From contig JAPFFF010000004.1 of the NCBI GenBank assembly GCA_039105265.1, forward strand, positions 7,979,501 to 8,043,500: a DNA stretch of 64,000 nucleotides. Reading direction: 5' to 3'. Numbering within the stretch: the first letter of the stretch is position 1; each line of letters begins with the position of its first letter. A program made the translations under genes and the position numbers. Below are positions 19,251-31,700 of the stretch, piece after piece. Source of the stretch: Tritrichomonas musculus. Lineage: Eukaryota > Parabasalia > Tritrichomonadida > Tritrichomonadidae. Under the pieces are notes generated by a model. That model was given only the letters and a program-made list of their open reading frames with translations, ran no database searches and was not told where the DNA came from.

Positions 19251-19651
19251 ATGTTACGAAATGATGAAAAAATCTCTCTTCTTCCAATGAAACCTTTCGA
19301 TGAAATCATTATAGGTCCAATTTCGGGACCTATTCTACAAGTAATTGATGATTCAGGTTTTTCCCAACTAATAAAAATCCAAATCCAAGCAATTCCTATA
19401 TTAAATGAACAAAAACCAGATCATATTGCGCAAGCTCAGATTGGTTCAGGATTAGGCAACTTAACTTTTGGCTTAGTTTCATCCAAAATGATCAGTTCAA
19501 AATACTTCCAGAAAAAATTACAGCAGAAAACAACAAAAATGATCCTCCTATTATTGAAAAATCAAATGTAAAAGCTAATCTAAACCAACTTCATGAATAT
19601 CAAGACCGAATTGATAAGCGACCAAATAGTTACACAAAAAGCGAAGAATGA
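19251..19651 (+). pseudogene. Unrecognised gene fragment with frameshift
   Basis: Begins at ATG 19251, only 28 bp from the start of the divergent kinase relic. It encodes a hydrophobic/Gly-containing segment (IIIGPISGPILQVIDDSG) then AQIGSGLGNLTFGLVSSK. Near 19505 the frame is lost. The adjacent frame continues with an Asn/Lys-rich helix-forming tail (NLNQLHEYQDRIDKRPNS) and stops at 19649-19651. No family recognised. It may be a short intact 106-codon gene instead, with the tail coincidental. Confidence 0.35.
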
Positions 19652-20256
19652 TCATTCAATTTTTACAGATCTTATCAATCATCAGGAATATATTATTGGA
19701 GATCGATTCCTGTGATCAAATTTTTTTTCTAGATTGTTGATATAAGAAATTCCAAATAAAATTTTTGATAAATTTATGATCGTGATAAAACCTCAAATAT
19801 ATCAAAATCATTCTTTTTTGAATTTTAACATTAAAATAAACATCAAAATATTATATCACTTGTTTTTAAATATTTTAAAATCAGAAATCTGTTTGAAATT
19901 TCTAGATCAAGAAAATTAGAATAAAGATACAATTATTTTAATATAACATTTCTTTTCATTTTGCATATAACAAAGTATCAGAACCAAATTAAAAATGATA
20001 CTTTTGATTTCTTTTTGCCTAAGCCAAAGTAATCAATGGCTATTGTTTTTTTCAAATTTTTTTTCATCATCATTTCCATCAATTTCAAAATCAAATCCCA
20101 AAAAGCTTCAATAAAGCCATTACTTTTAATAGTATAATAGAAATATTAAGTGTTATCAAAAACAAAATTTTATTAGATATCTAAATTTTTTATACATCGA
20201 CTCTTAAACTTCTACTTTTCACTCAACAGTTATGTATAGGTAACAGCATATGCATC
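19652..20256. other. Intergenic AT-rich DNA
   Basis: No open frame, RNA gene or repeat that I can support. Confidence 0.5.
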
Positions 20257-20484
20257 ATGGCTCACAAAATAATAAATTGGCTAGGAATTTGAGAAGACGG
20301 AGTTGTTAAAAAGCTAGGCTTTAAAATTCCCATTAGTTCAAGTCCTGTAAATAGTGATATTTTATCAATAAATTCTCATATTATTGGCATCCAATTTTCA
20401 GCCTTGGATTTGAATAAATGTAAACATTCAGTTATTTTTGTTCAAAAACTTTTACAAATCTTGATTGAAGCTTTTCTGAATTAG
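20257..20484 (+). pseudogene. Short gene fragment with in-frame TGA
   Basis: From ATG 20257 a 75-codon frame runs to TAG 20482-20484 with one internal TGA (codon 12). The peptide (KKLGFKIPISSSPVNSDILS) has normal composition for this genome, so it is probably a remnant of a larger gene. No family recognised. Confidence 0.3.
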
Positions 20485-21112
20485 AGAAATTATTTTGAAT
20501 GAACATTTTATTTAGACCATTGATGTTAAATTATGCTTTTCTGTTTCAAGATGTATGGCAAGCAACTCAGGCATTCACGATAAATCAAAATTGTTTTCGA
20601 TAATATTACCATTAATTTTTTTTTTTTTTTTTTTATTGCATCTTTAATTTCGATTTGGCAAAATCAAAAAAGCACCCATTATTTGATCATGTCCTTTTTA
20701 TAGATTCAAAAGGGGCTTTTAAATATTTTTTTTGATTTCCGGTAGGAAATAATAGTAAAGATTAAAAAAATTAGGAGAAATCATTGATTTTTTCGATGAA
20801 ATCCATTAAAAAAAACTCTATTAATGCATAAATTTTTCTCATTAAAATATGAAATTTTACAAAAGCATTCATTCAAAAAAAAGCGGCTAAAATTTTATAT
20901 TTCTTTGAAAATGAGAAAAGCACGTTAAGTTGATGTAACATTTTATATTGAATTTTTAATAATTAATTATTTTGATTTTTTATAAAATATTAGATTTATT
21001 TAATAAAATGCTTCATAGTATCCAAATATGGATGATTTTTCTACCTGGGCATTTTTTCATGAACAATTGAAATTGAATGTAAAATTTTACAATTGAAATT
21101 CATTTTATAACA
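20485..21112. other. Intergenic DNA with T19 tract, upstream of the CaaX-tailed gene
   Basis: A 19-base T tract at 20616-20634. No gene seen. The last bases contain the initiator-like TCATTTT described separately. Confidence 0.5.
21100..21106 (+). promoter_or_regulatory. Candidate trichomonad initiator (Inr) TCATTTT
   Basis: Matches the trichomonad core-promoter consensus TCA(+1)Y(T/A), with the A+1 eleven bases before the ATG at 21113, the usual spacing. The motif is short and the DNA AT-rich, so chance is possible. Confidence 0.45.
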
Positions 21113-21682
21113 ATGATTCTTGGAGGTCAACATGAAATTGGAATAGAAATAATAGGAACTAATTGCACTGTTCCTGATTCACATATGGCTTGTCTTATGT
21201 ATTACCTCAGATCAGTGAACTCTTTATGTGATTTTGGAATTCCAAATAATTTAACAAATTTTGATAATTATAACAAGCTTTCGTTTGATCAAGAAAATGC
21301 TGTCCTATGCTTTGCTGCTTTATTGAATCCTAAAATTTTCATTGAAAAGAATATAATGATATATCAGCCTGAATTATGTGGAAATTGCAAAAACGAATTC
21401 TTCAAAATTTCAGATTCAAGAACAGCAGTTGCTGCCACACGTGAATTTATCATAGGTGGAAAGCAAGTTCATACATTACGTATAATGGCATTTAAAGAAT
21501 CTTGGCTAGAGAACTATTACATAAACCCAATGAAATACTATTCAAGACGACTGCAAGCCATCGAAGATGGGAGCGTTGATGATTATAAGCCAAAGCCTGT
21601 CTCTTATTCTTCATCATCAAAATCTAGTTCTTCAAGGTCTAGTACTCCTAAAAAACATTCAAGATCATGCATAATATGCTAA
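21113..21682 (+). CDS. Unrecognised 189-residue protein with C-terminal CaaX box
   Basis: ATG 21113 to TAA, intact. Residues 1-155 form a compact, mixed hydrophobic domain with several cysteines (CTVPDSHMACLMYYL, PELCGNCKNEFFKI) that matches no family I know. Residues 156-182 are a Ser/Lys/Pro-rich flexible linker. The last four residues are CIIC, a CaaX-type motif that fits farnesylation or geranylgeranylation and so membrane attachment; the basic-Ser linker (KKHSRSCIIC) supports this. The candidate Inr upstream supports expression. CxxC pairs in the body might bind metal. Function unknown. Confidence 0.65.
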   Translation: MILGGQHEIGIEIIGTNCTVPDSHMACLMYYLRSVNSLCDFGIPNNLTNFDNYNKLSFDQENAVLCFAALLNPKIFIEKNIMIYQPELCGNCKNEFFKISDSRTAVAATREFIIGGKQVHTLRIMAFKESWLENYYINPMKYYSRRLQAIEDGSVDDYKPKPVSYSSSSKSSSSRSSTPKKHSRSCIIC

Positions 21683-22261
21683 ATGCATTTCGAATGGAAT
21701 AATAATATAATAAATATTTTGGGTTTTGCTATAAAATATTTTTATAATAATTTTAAAATTATTTTGATATTTTTTTTTTTAAAAAATGGTTTTTTAATCC
21801 TAAATTGATATATAATCTTAATTATTTTGATCGGTAGCAAGAGTATAACAATGAATCGCTTTGATCATCAGAATAAACATTGCCAAGATATTATAAGTAC
21901 TTTCTAATTGATTCATCGAATATTTTATTTTGAATTTTGATTTTATTGTTTTTAAAAGTGCCTGGAAAATCAAAAATTCATTAAACATCTGAAAAATTTC
22001 AAATATTTCAAAATTTGAATAAGCTCTCATCTAATTGGATGATTCGAATATTTCGTATATTGCATTTTTTGTGCTTTATAATGAATAAATTATAATTTTT
22101 ATTTAATTTTATTCTATATATAATTATTATATAAATTTATATTGCCTCATCTAGTTGTTTCATGAAAAAAAGCAATGATTGCATTTTTGTTTAAGAGTAA
22201 TCCTGGAATAAAACTTTCAAATTCAACGAAATAGCAAATAAAATTGCATCAAGCACCATTT
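21683..22261. other. Intergenic region between convergent genes
   Basis: AT-rich and without supported genes. A 70-codon minus-strand frame at 21818-22030 has no recognisable content and is probably chance. Confidence 0.45.
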
Positions 22262-25215
22262 TTACAATATAAAATATTTCATATAATTATAAATCAATAA
22301 AAAAAACAGATTCATTATAAGCAGCCAATATTGCCAAGAGTCATTACATTTTTCATAGTTCTGTTTAATTTGTGCATTAGTAAATGCAGTAATTTCTTTT
22401 ATTGTTAATAATGGGCATCCAATAAAAGCGTTTTTGCCTATTCCAACCAATGGTGAATTGAATGATACCCTGAATAATGAAGAGCATTGACAAAAAGCAT
22501 AGTTTTCAATTGTTTTAACAGAACTAGGGATTACAACTTGAGTTAAAGCTGTGCATTCATCAAAAGCGAATTCTTTAATCACTTTCAACCAAGGATGAAA
22601 TGATACATGAACTAATGATGAACATACAGAGAAAGTATATTCTTTGATTATTGTAACACCGGAAGGAATTGATATTTGTTTCAATGATGAACATCAACTG
22701 AAAGCCTTTTTCCCAATATTTTTTAAAGAAGAAGGCATTAAAACATAAGTCAATGATGAACAATTTAAAAATGCTTTTTTACCAATTTTGGTTACACCAG
22801 ATGGAATCAGTATTCGAGTTAAATGTTGACAATACTGAAACGAATGCTTTTCAATTGTAGTTATTGTAGCAGGAAGTGATACTCGTGTTAATGAGTGGCA
22901 CGAATAAAAAGTAAAAGGTTTAATTGAAGAAATTGAACCTTGAATTATTATATGTGAAATTGATTCGCAAAATTTAAAAACACTTTTCCCAAACAAACTA
23001 ACATTTGATGGTATATTAATTTTTTTAATAGAAGAACACCTTTGAAAAGCACCATCTCCAATATACATTACGGTGGATGGAATTGATATTTTCTTAATTG
23101 AATTGCAATAATTAAAAGCGTATTTGCCAATTAACCTTAAAGACTTAGGGATTAAAATTATTTTTAATGATGAACAATTATTGAAAGCACTAATTTCAAT
23201 TTTTGTCGTTGAAAATGGAATTGATATTCTTGTTAAATTATTGCATTCACTAAATGCAAACGAAGAGATTTCCTGCAATGATGAAGGCTTTTTAAAATAG
23301 ACTCGTTGGAGTGATGTGCATTTTTCAAAAGCACAATCTGCTATTAAAGTGACTGATGAAGGAATTGATATTTTTTACAAAGATATGCATTTTTTGAATG
23401 TGTATGGATAAATTTTTTTAATTGAGGTTGATAATGTTACGTTCTTTAGTGAAGAGCAATTATAAAAGGCACCAATTCCTATTGAATTAACAGAAGATGG
23501 AATTATTACATATTTTAATGATTTGCAATTTCTGAAACAAAAATTGCCTATTTGAGTTACTGAAGAAGGAATTGATATTTGTGTAAGTAAGACACAATTA
23601 TTAAAAACACCAATATTTACTGAATTTTTTGATGGAGTTACTATTTTGTAAGTCACATATAAATTATGGAAAAACCAACCTATACGATCACTAGAAGATG
23701 AAATAACAGTGGAACATTTAGAATAGCATCCACTTAAATCAAAAAAGCCAATTGAGATTAGAGATGATGAAATTGATATTTTCTTCAATGATTCACAATT
23801 ACAAAAAGCAGATTCTCCAATATATGTTACTGAAGAAAACATTGTAATTTGGGTTAATGAGGAACAATTAAAAAAGGCAAATTTTCCAATCGAAGTTACA
23901 GAAGAAGGGATTGATATTTTTTTTAAAGAAAGGCAATTATTCAATGCATAGTCTTTAAAGAACTGTATTATAATATTTGTTAAAGAACTGTATTTGTCAA
24001 AAAAATACTTATTAATAAAAGAAATTGATTGATGGATAATAGCATCAAATAGATAATGAGATCGAATATTCATTAGTTTTGTTAAGTATTTCCAAATATA
24101 TGAACTTTTACTCTTTTCTTTGGTTTGAAAAAAAAGATTTGCTATATATAAATAATCATATTTGTATAATGAATAAAAAACTGTATTATTGTTATCTATT
24201 GAGCAAGGGAAAAACTGATAATTATAGTGGCGCATAATGCATTTTATTGTTTTATTGCTATATTGTTTTTCATTCATATCATTCAAAAAAGTATATAGAA
24301 TATATGTGGCGATTTCATTATGATGACATTTGATTGATTCTTGAAATAAAGCTTCATATGAATCAATTGGATTATTTTTTATGTTTTCTTCAAGCATATG
24401 AAACAGATTTGCATTATTTGAATGAATCTCATAAATCCACAAAGATGGAGTTAACTTGACTTTGCTAAATAATAAAAACTGGAATATTTGAATTGAGCCA
24501 AAAAATGCTGCATATTCAATCAATGTTGTTTCTTTCTTGAGCAATAAATAATTTGTTTCAAAAAGTGATGTTTTGATTAACATTGTAAGTGGAATTCTTC
24601 CTTGATTAACATATCCAATAAATTTTTCAACATAGTCATTACGTATTAGCCAGCTTATGCAAGAATCATTTTCGCCTTTTTCTCGTTTTTCTTTGAAATT
24701 GAAAAATATGCTAGAATCAATCATTAAAAGTTCGTTTTCAACCATTTCTTGCATACTTTTGTTTAGAAACTGCTTAATCTCTGGATAGAAATAATGATAA
24801 TATTTTGTACCATTTATTTCATTTTCATTAAAAATAGACATTGCAATATTAGAATCAACAGAAATTATATTCTTATTTATAAGAAATAAAAGAATTATTT
24901 TGCTTTTTTGACAAAGTTCAAAAATATCCATATTGGAAAATCGTAGCTTGATATCTGTTTCCAAATATAAAAATATATTTGTAATTTTTTCAAAAAAACC
25001 AACATTTCGATGACGATTACAAGATATTTCTATCAATAAATGGATGAATAGTTGTAACTCTGAAGTATTTTCTTTGATATTTTCAAAATTAATTAAATCA
25101 GTAAATTCATGAAAATAATCAACATTTTTACTTTCATCATCAATATAGGTTAGTAAAGAATTATAAAGATCTCTTTTTGTTCAAGGTATTTTTGGAACTT
25201 ATTATCAATAGACAT
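22262..25215 (-). pseudogene. DUF3447/BspA LRR protein with one frameshift and two nonsense codons
   Basis: The minus strand from ATG 25213-25215 encodes the same architecture as the gene at 12159: an N-terminal helical module (MSIDNKFQKYLEQK, then RDLYNSLLTYIDDE), DUF3447/ankyrin blocks (LIEYAAFFGSIQIFQFL, QESIKCHHNEIATYIL) and LRR_5 repeats from about 24010. It is broken by (i) a one-base shift at the A5 tract 25178-25182 near codon 14, (ii) an in-frame TAA at 23375-23377 between two LRRs, and (iii) an in-frame TGA at 22694-22696 where family repeats have a residue before CSSL. The frame is otherwise continuous for more than 900 codons, so decay is recent or some lesions are artefacts. The end is hydrophobic (WQYWLLIMNLFFLLIYNY), possibly a tail anchor. 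Confidence 0.8.
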
Positions 25216-25764
25216 ATCTTTATAAAATTTTTAAAAATTACCCGGAAAAAATTCAATATGAAATCTTTATGAAAAAGTGGATTGTATAATTCAATTTTGA
25301 AGCTTTCTTTTAAATAAATTCAAAATTTCAATGTATAAAACCAGTTTTTCTAAGTTGTGAAGGAGTACGTTTACTTTTTCATGTAAGTATTTTAGAGAAT
25401 AAATTCAATCCAAATTGACATTAAAAAAACTCATTAAATCACATTTTATTTAATTATAGTGTAAATTGGATAGTTTCTCATGCAATTTGGCAACGATACA
25501 AGGAAGAAATTACTAATCACAAAAGATCATTTCAAAATAAAAGTCAAAATGATTTCAATTTACTTTTAGTTTATGCTTTTTGTTCAACAATAGATTGAAT
25601 TTCATAAAATAAAAACAGATTAGAGATTTTTTTGCTAAATTTTAGTTTACTTTAAAAAATGAAAGTAGATATTATTAAAGTAAAATAAAATATTAAATAA
25701 AAGTATGGTTTTTAGCAAAACCAATATAAATTAATTAATGAAAATTCATTAACTTAGATGATCT
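25216..25764. other. Intergenic AT-rich spacer
   Basis: No gene or RNA recognised. It separates the start of the LRR pseudogene from the stop of the giant Pmp-like gene, both on the minus strand. Confidence 0.5.
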
Positions 25765-28700
25765 TTAAAGATCATTTGTTTCATGCTGATCATCTTGTTG
25801 TTGATCATTTTGATATCTCTTTTTCACAACGACAAGAACCAACACAACAAGAACTGCAACAGCAGAAGCAGCAACTGTAACAAAGATCTTAGAAGCATCA
25901 TTTTGCTTCTTATTCATCGTTGTTTCATCAGTTTTGATGCTGAAAATTTGGTCTTTAAGATCGACTGTCATGAAACTATTATTTGGATCCAAATTAAGAG
26001 CATCTTTAACATTTGAATCAAACTTGCATCCTTTAACTGCAAGCTTAGGAGAATTGTTGTTAGTTGGTGCATGTCCATCGATGAAATGAGAGCCAGGAGC
26101 CAAATTTCCTGAGAATTCGCAATCAACCAATTCAATGGAAGGAACATCATTTCCGTGATCATAAAACAGGCTAGATTGAGAATTCTTTCCTATTTCGAAC
26201 ATACAATTAGAAATAATAATATGACCAAGATTTGCGTTCTTTATTGGTTGATCATTCAATGTTGTTGAATACCTGTTGTAAATTCTAAGATCAGGTCCTG
26301 GTCCTTGATTATCAGAGAAGTGATTATTTAGGATTATAGAAGAGCGTGCAGTAATAAAGGCACCACTGCCTCCATATTTTGCCGTTGTTGATACAGCTGC
26401 TGTAGCATGGTTATTTTCGAAATTACAATATGCTACTGTAACCAAGTTCAAACTTGAAACTGAGTAGATGTAAAGAGCACCTCCATATTGTGCTGTATTA
26501 CCATTGAAATGATTATTACCAATTGTCATTGAGTTCAAAAATGGATATGAATTGAATAAATAGATTGCTCCGCCTGCTTTTGTTGATGAGCATGATGTAA
26601 AGTTGGTATCATTGCATTGAATACCAGTGTTAATAACTCGAATGGCACCACCATCGCCATTAACATTATTAATGCTTGTGAAGGAAGAAATATTGATAAT
26701 AACAAGAACGGTTTGTTTCATTTCTTCTTCAATGTCAATACGACCATTACTCGTCGAATTAGAGTAATTGTACATGGTTAGATCTGGAGGTTGTTCGTCT
26801 TCTGGAATAGGTTGTCCTACATTATCAACAAAATTAAATGAGCCAATGGTGTTTTCAGTATCGCCTCCTACAAATGTGTTGGCTCCTAATATAGTTTTCT
26901 TGCTGACAGTTTGGAGTTCGCTGCAAACAACTGATCCTTCTACAGTACTGTCTGGAGTGTTTGAATTAGCTTCAAAGATGTTGTTGTTAACATAAACAGT
27001 TGTGTCACTATCTTCACCTTCAATATAGATGGCATATCCTTGATATGCATGATTGTCTTTGAAATCACAGCCGCTGATGCTAAGGCTGCTCATCTCATAT
27101 TTGGTTCCACCCACACTGAATGATGGATTTACATAAATACTACCGCCAAAGCCATTTGTATCTTCGGAGAGTAATTTACTACTGCCGTCTACGTTGTTGG
27201 CGAGATTGGATTCAAATTTACAATTTTGAATTAAAACACTTTTAGCAGTGCGGATAGCAATGGCACCTCCATGTCGTTTAACTTTGTTCCCTTTGAATTC
27301 ACAGTTAGTGATTTCAAGATGACAATTAAGATTGCTATTATCTGAAAAGCCATATTGAATAGCTCCTCCTTGACAATTAGGATATGTCGATTGATCATTC
27401 GTGATATCATAGAATTTGCATTCATGATATTTGATAGTGAATTCTGAATTGGTGCTTTCTATAAAGATACCAACTCCTCCACAACTCTTATCTTGTGTTC
27501 CACTGCTGCTGATTTGTGAGAAAGTATTGTAATTCAATTCAATAACTTCTTGATTGTTTGGAAGTTGAATGAAATATCCACCACTCAATGTCGTCGATTC
27601 AAATATGTTGTTGTCAATGATTGGTTTGTTAAGAAGACGAACGGCATTGATGAATTTACCTTTGTTGTTTGTAACTTGGTTGTTTGTGAATTCAAATGTA
27701 CCTACAGGTTGTTCATTCGAACCTGCTCTGTTGGATAATAAAATGGTGTCTGCGGCACAACCGGTGAATTGACAATGATCAAATAAACAATCATTCGTTC
27801 GTAGTTCAAGAACTCCACAGACTCGTGATGTACTGAATGTGAATTTGCATCCATAAAATTTGATAGAACTTTGTTGACTCAATATTGAAATCAATTGGTA
27901 ACTTCCAGCTTTACCACAGTCAACGAAATTACATCGATCCATTATGACATGATTATGACATGCACCATTGCTAGTGAAAACATAGCCTTCTCCACCTCGA
28001 CCTGAAATTTTAGTGAATGTACAGTTACTAAGTGTTATTTTGCCTGAATGAACATTCCAGAAAATACCTGCTCTTTCTGGTTGGTCAATGAATTCGGTGT
28101 TCTCAAAAATATTATCAAAAATTATTGTTTCTGAATTAATTTTGAGATAATAGTTTCTATCTGTTACTGCAATATTCGTGAAACGACAACCTGAGATTTG
28201 ATTGATATTTCCTGTACCTATTTGAACTTGGCTTGAACCAACTGATCCTGTGAAAACTTTATTTATGAATGTGTCAACTGTTCCTGGATATGGTGTTGGC
28301 TTTGGAAATTGTTTAGAAATTGTATTGCCAGTGTGATCAACATAGCAAAATCTTTCATTTCTTCCAATATTAGTAAATTTGTTCGAGTTTATCACAGTTT
28401 CATCACTAACAGAGGTAATTTCACTGCAAATAATACCTCCGTTATACGAGTCACCTTTGTTTCCATCAAATGTGTTGCTCGAAATAGAAATAATAGTGCT
28501 GCTTTCTTCACCTCCAAGATAAATGGCATAGCCTTGATATGCTGCATTGTTCTTGAATGTACATCCACTGATGCTGATGCTGGTCATCTCATGGTCATTA
28601 CCATTCAAGTTGAACGTTGGATTCAAATAAATACTACCACCAACTCCTTTCGTCTTATCTTCGTAATGATTGGTGAATAATAATTCACCGTTGTTGTTGC

Positions 28701-31700
28701 TGTTATCATTGTTCGCCAGATTGGATTCAAATTTACAATTTTGAATTAAAACACTTTTAGCAGTGCGGATAGCAATGGCACCTCCATGTCGTTTAACTTT
28801 GTTCCCTTTGAATTCACAGTTAGTGATTTCAAGATGACAATTAAGATTGCTATTATCTGAAAAGCCATATTGAATAGCTCCTCCTTGACAATTAGGATAT
28901 GTCGATTGATCATTCGTGATATCATAGAATTTGCATTTATTGTATTTGATAGTGAATTCTGAATTGGTGCTTTCTATAAAGATACCAACTCCTCCACAAC
29001 TCTTATCTTGTGTTCCACTGCTGCTGATTTGTGAGAAAGTATTGTTGTTTAATTCAATAACTTCTTGATTGTTTGGAAGTTGAATGAAATATCCACCACT
29101 CAATGTCGTCGATTCAAATATGTTGTTGTCAATGATTGGTTTGTTAAGAAGACGAACGGCATTGATGAATTTACCTTTGTTGTTTGTAACTTGGTTGTTT
29201 GTGAATTCAAATGTACCTACAGGTTGTTCATTCGAACCTGCTCTGTTGGATAATAAAATGGTGTCTGCGGCACAACCGGTGAATTGACAATGATCAAATA
29301 AACAATCATTCGTTCGTAGTTCAAGAACTCCACAGACTCGTGATGTACTGAATGTGAATTTGCATCCATAAAATTTGATAGAACTTTGTTGACTCAATAT
29401 TGAAATCAATTGGTAACTTCCAGCTTTACCACAGTCAACGAAATTACATCGATCCATTATGACATGATTATGACATGCACCATTGCTAGTGAAAACATAG
29501 CCTTCTCCACCTCGACCTGAAATTTTAGTGAATGTACAGTTACTAAGTGTTATTTTGCCTGAATGAACATTCCAGAAAATACCTGCTCTTTCTGGTTGGT
29601 CAATGAATTCGGTGTTCTCAAAAATATTATCAAAAATTATTGTTTCTGAATTAATTTTGAGATAATAGTTTTTATCTGTTACTGCAATATTCGTGAAACG
29701 ACAACCTGAGATTTGATTGATATTTTCTGTACCTATTTGAACTTGACTCGAACCAACTGATCCTGTGAAAACTTTATTTATGAATGTGTCAACTGTTCCT
29801 GGAAATCGTGTTGGTTTTGGTATTGGTTTAGGTATCATATTTCCTGCGTAGTCAACATAACTGAATCGTTCACTAGTTCCAATGCTATAAAATCTGTTTG
29901 AACTAATAACAACTTCACTATCAACAGTCGCAAGTTCACTGCAGATAATTCCTCCATTATTTGGACTATCTTCTGCACCTTTGTTTCCATCAAATGTGTT
30001 GCTCGAAATAGAAATAATAGTGCTGCTTTCTTCACCTCCAAGATAAATGGCATAGCCTTGATATGCTGCATTGTTCTTGAATGTACATCCACTGATGCTG
30101 ATGCTGGTCATCTCATGGTCATTACCATTCAAGTTGAACGTTGGATTCAAATAAATGCTACCACCAACTCCTTTCGTCTTATCTTCGTAATGATTGGTGA
30201 ATAATAATTCACCGTTGTTGTTGCTGTTATCATTGTTCGCCAGATTGGATTCAAATTTACAATTTTGAATTAAAACACTTTTAGCAGTGCGGATAGCAAT
30301 GGCACCTCCATGTCGTTTAACTTTGTTCCCTTTGAATTCACAGTTAGTGATTTCAAGATGACAATTAAGATTGCTATTATCTGAAAAGCCATATTGAATA
30401 GCTCCTCCTTGACAATTAGGATATGCAGATTGATCATTCGTGATATCATAGAATTTGCATTTATTGTATTTGATAGTGAATTCTGAATTGGTGCTTTCTA
30501 TAAAGATACCAACTCCTCCACAACTCTTATCTTGTGTTCCACTGCTGCTGATTTGTGAGAAAGTATTGTTGTTTAATTCAATAACTTCTTGATTGTTTGG
30601 AAGTTGAATGAAATATCCATCACTCAATGTCGTCGATTCAAATATGTTGTTGTCAATGATTGGTTTGTTAAGAAGACGAACGGCATTGATGAATTTACCT
30701 TTGTTGTTTGTAACTTGGTTGTTTGTGAATTCAAATGTACCTACAGGTTGTTCATTCGAACCTGCTCTGTTGGATAATAAAATGGTGTCTGCGGCACAAC
30801 CGGTGAATTGACAATGATCAAATAAACAATCATTCGTTCGTAGTTCAAGAACTCCACAGACTCGTGATGTACTGAATGTGAATTTGCATCCATAAAATTT
30901 GATAGAACTTTGTTGACTCAATATTGAAATCAATTGGTAACTTCCAGCTTTACCACAGTCAACGAAATTACATCGATCCATTATGACATGATTATGACAT
31001 GCACCATTGCTAGTGAAAACATAGCCTTCTCCACCTCGACCTGAAATTTTAGTGAATGTACAGTTACTAAGTGTTATTTTGCCTGAATGAACATTCCAGA
31101 AAATACCTGCTCTTTCTGGTTGGTCAATGAATTCGGTGTTCTCAAAAATATTATCAAAAATTATTGTTTCTGAATTAATTTTGAGATAATAGTTTTTATC
31201 TGTTACTGCAATATTCGTGAAACGACAACCTGAGATTTGATTGATATTTTCTGTACCTATTTGAACTTGACTCGAACCAACTGATCCTGTGAAAACTTTA
31301 TTTATGAATGTGTCAACTGTTCCTGGAAATCGTGTTGGTTTTGGTATTGGTTTAGGTATCATATTTCCTGCGTAGTCAACATAACTGAATCGTTCACTAG
31401 TTCCAATGCTATAAAATCTGTTTGAACTAATAACAACTTCACTATCAACAGTCGCAAGTTCACTGCAGATAATTCCTCCATTATTTGGACTATCTTCTGC
31501 ACCTTTGTTTCCATCAAATGTGTTGCTCGAAATAGAAATAATAGTGCTGCTTTCTTCACCTCCAAGATAAATGGCATAGCCTTGATATGCTGCATTGTTC
31601 TTGAATGTACATCCACTGATGCTGATGCTGGTCATCTCATGGTCATTACCATTCAAGTTGAACGTTGGATTCAAATAAATGCTACCACCAACTCCTTTCG

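Noticed and set aside
20290..20360. tRNA T-arm-like ttagttcaagtcct
   Set aside because: No D-arm or acceptor pairing; the stretch reads better as part of a protein fragment.
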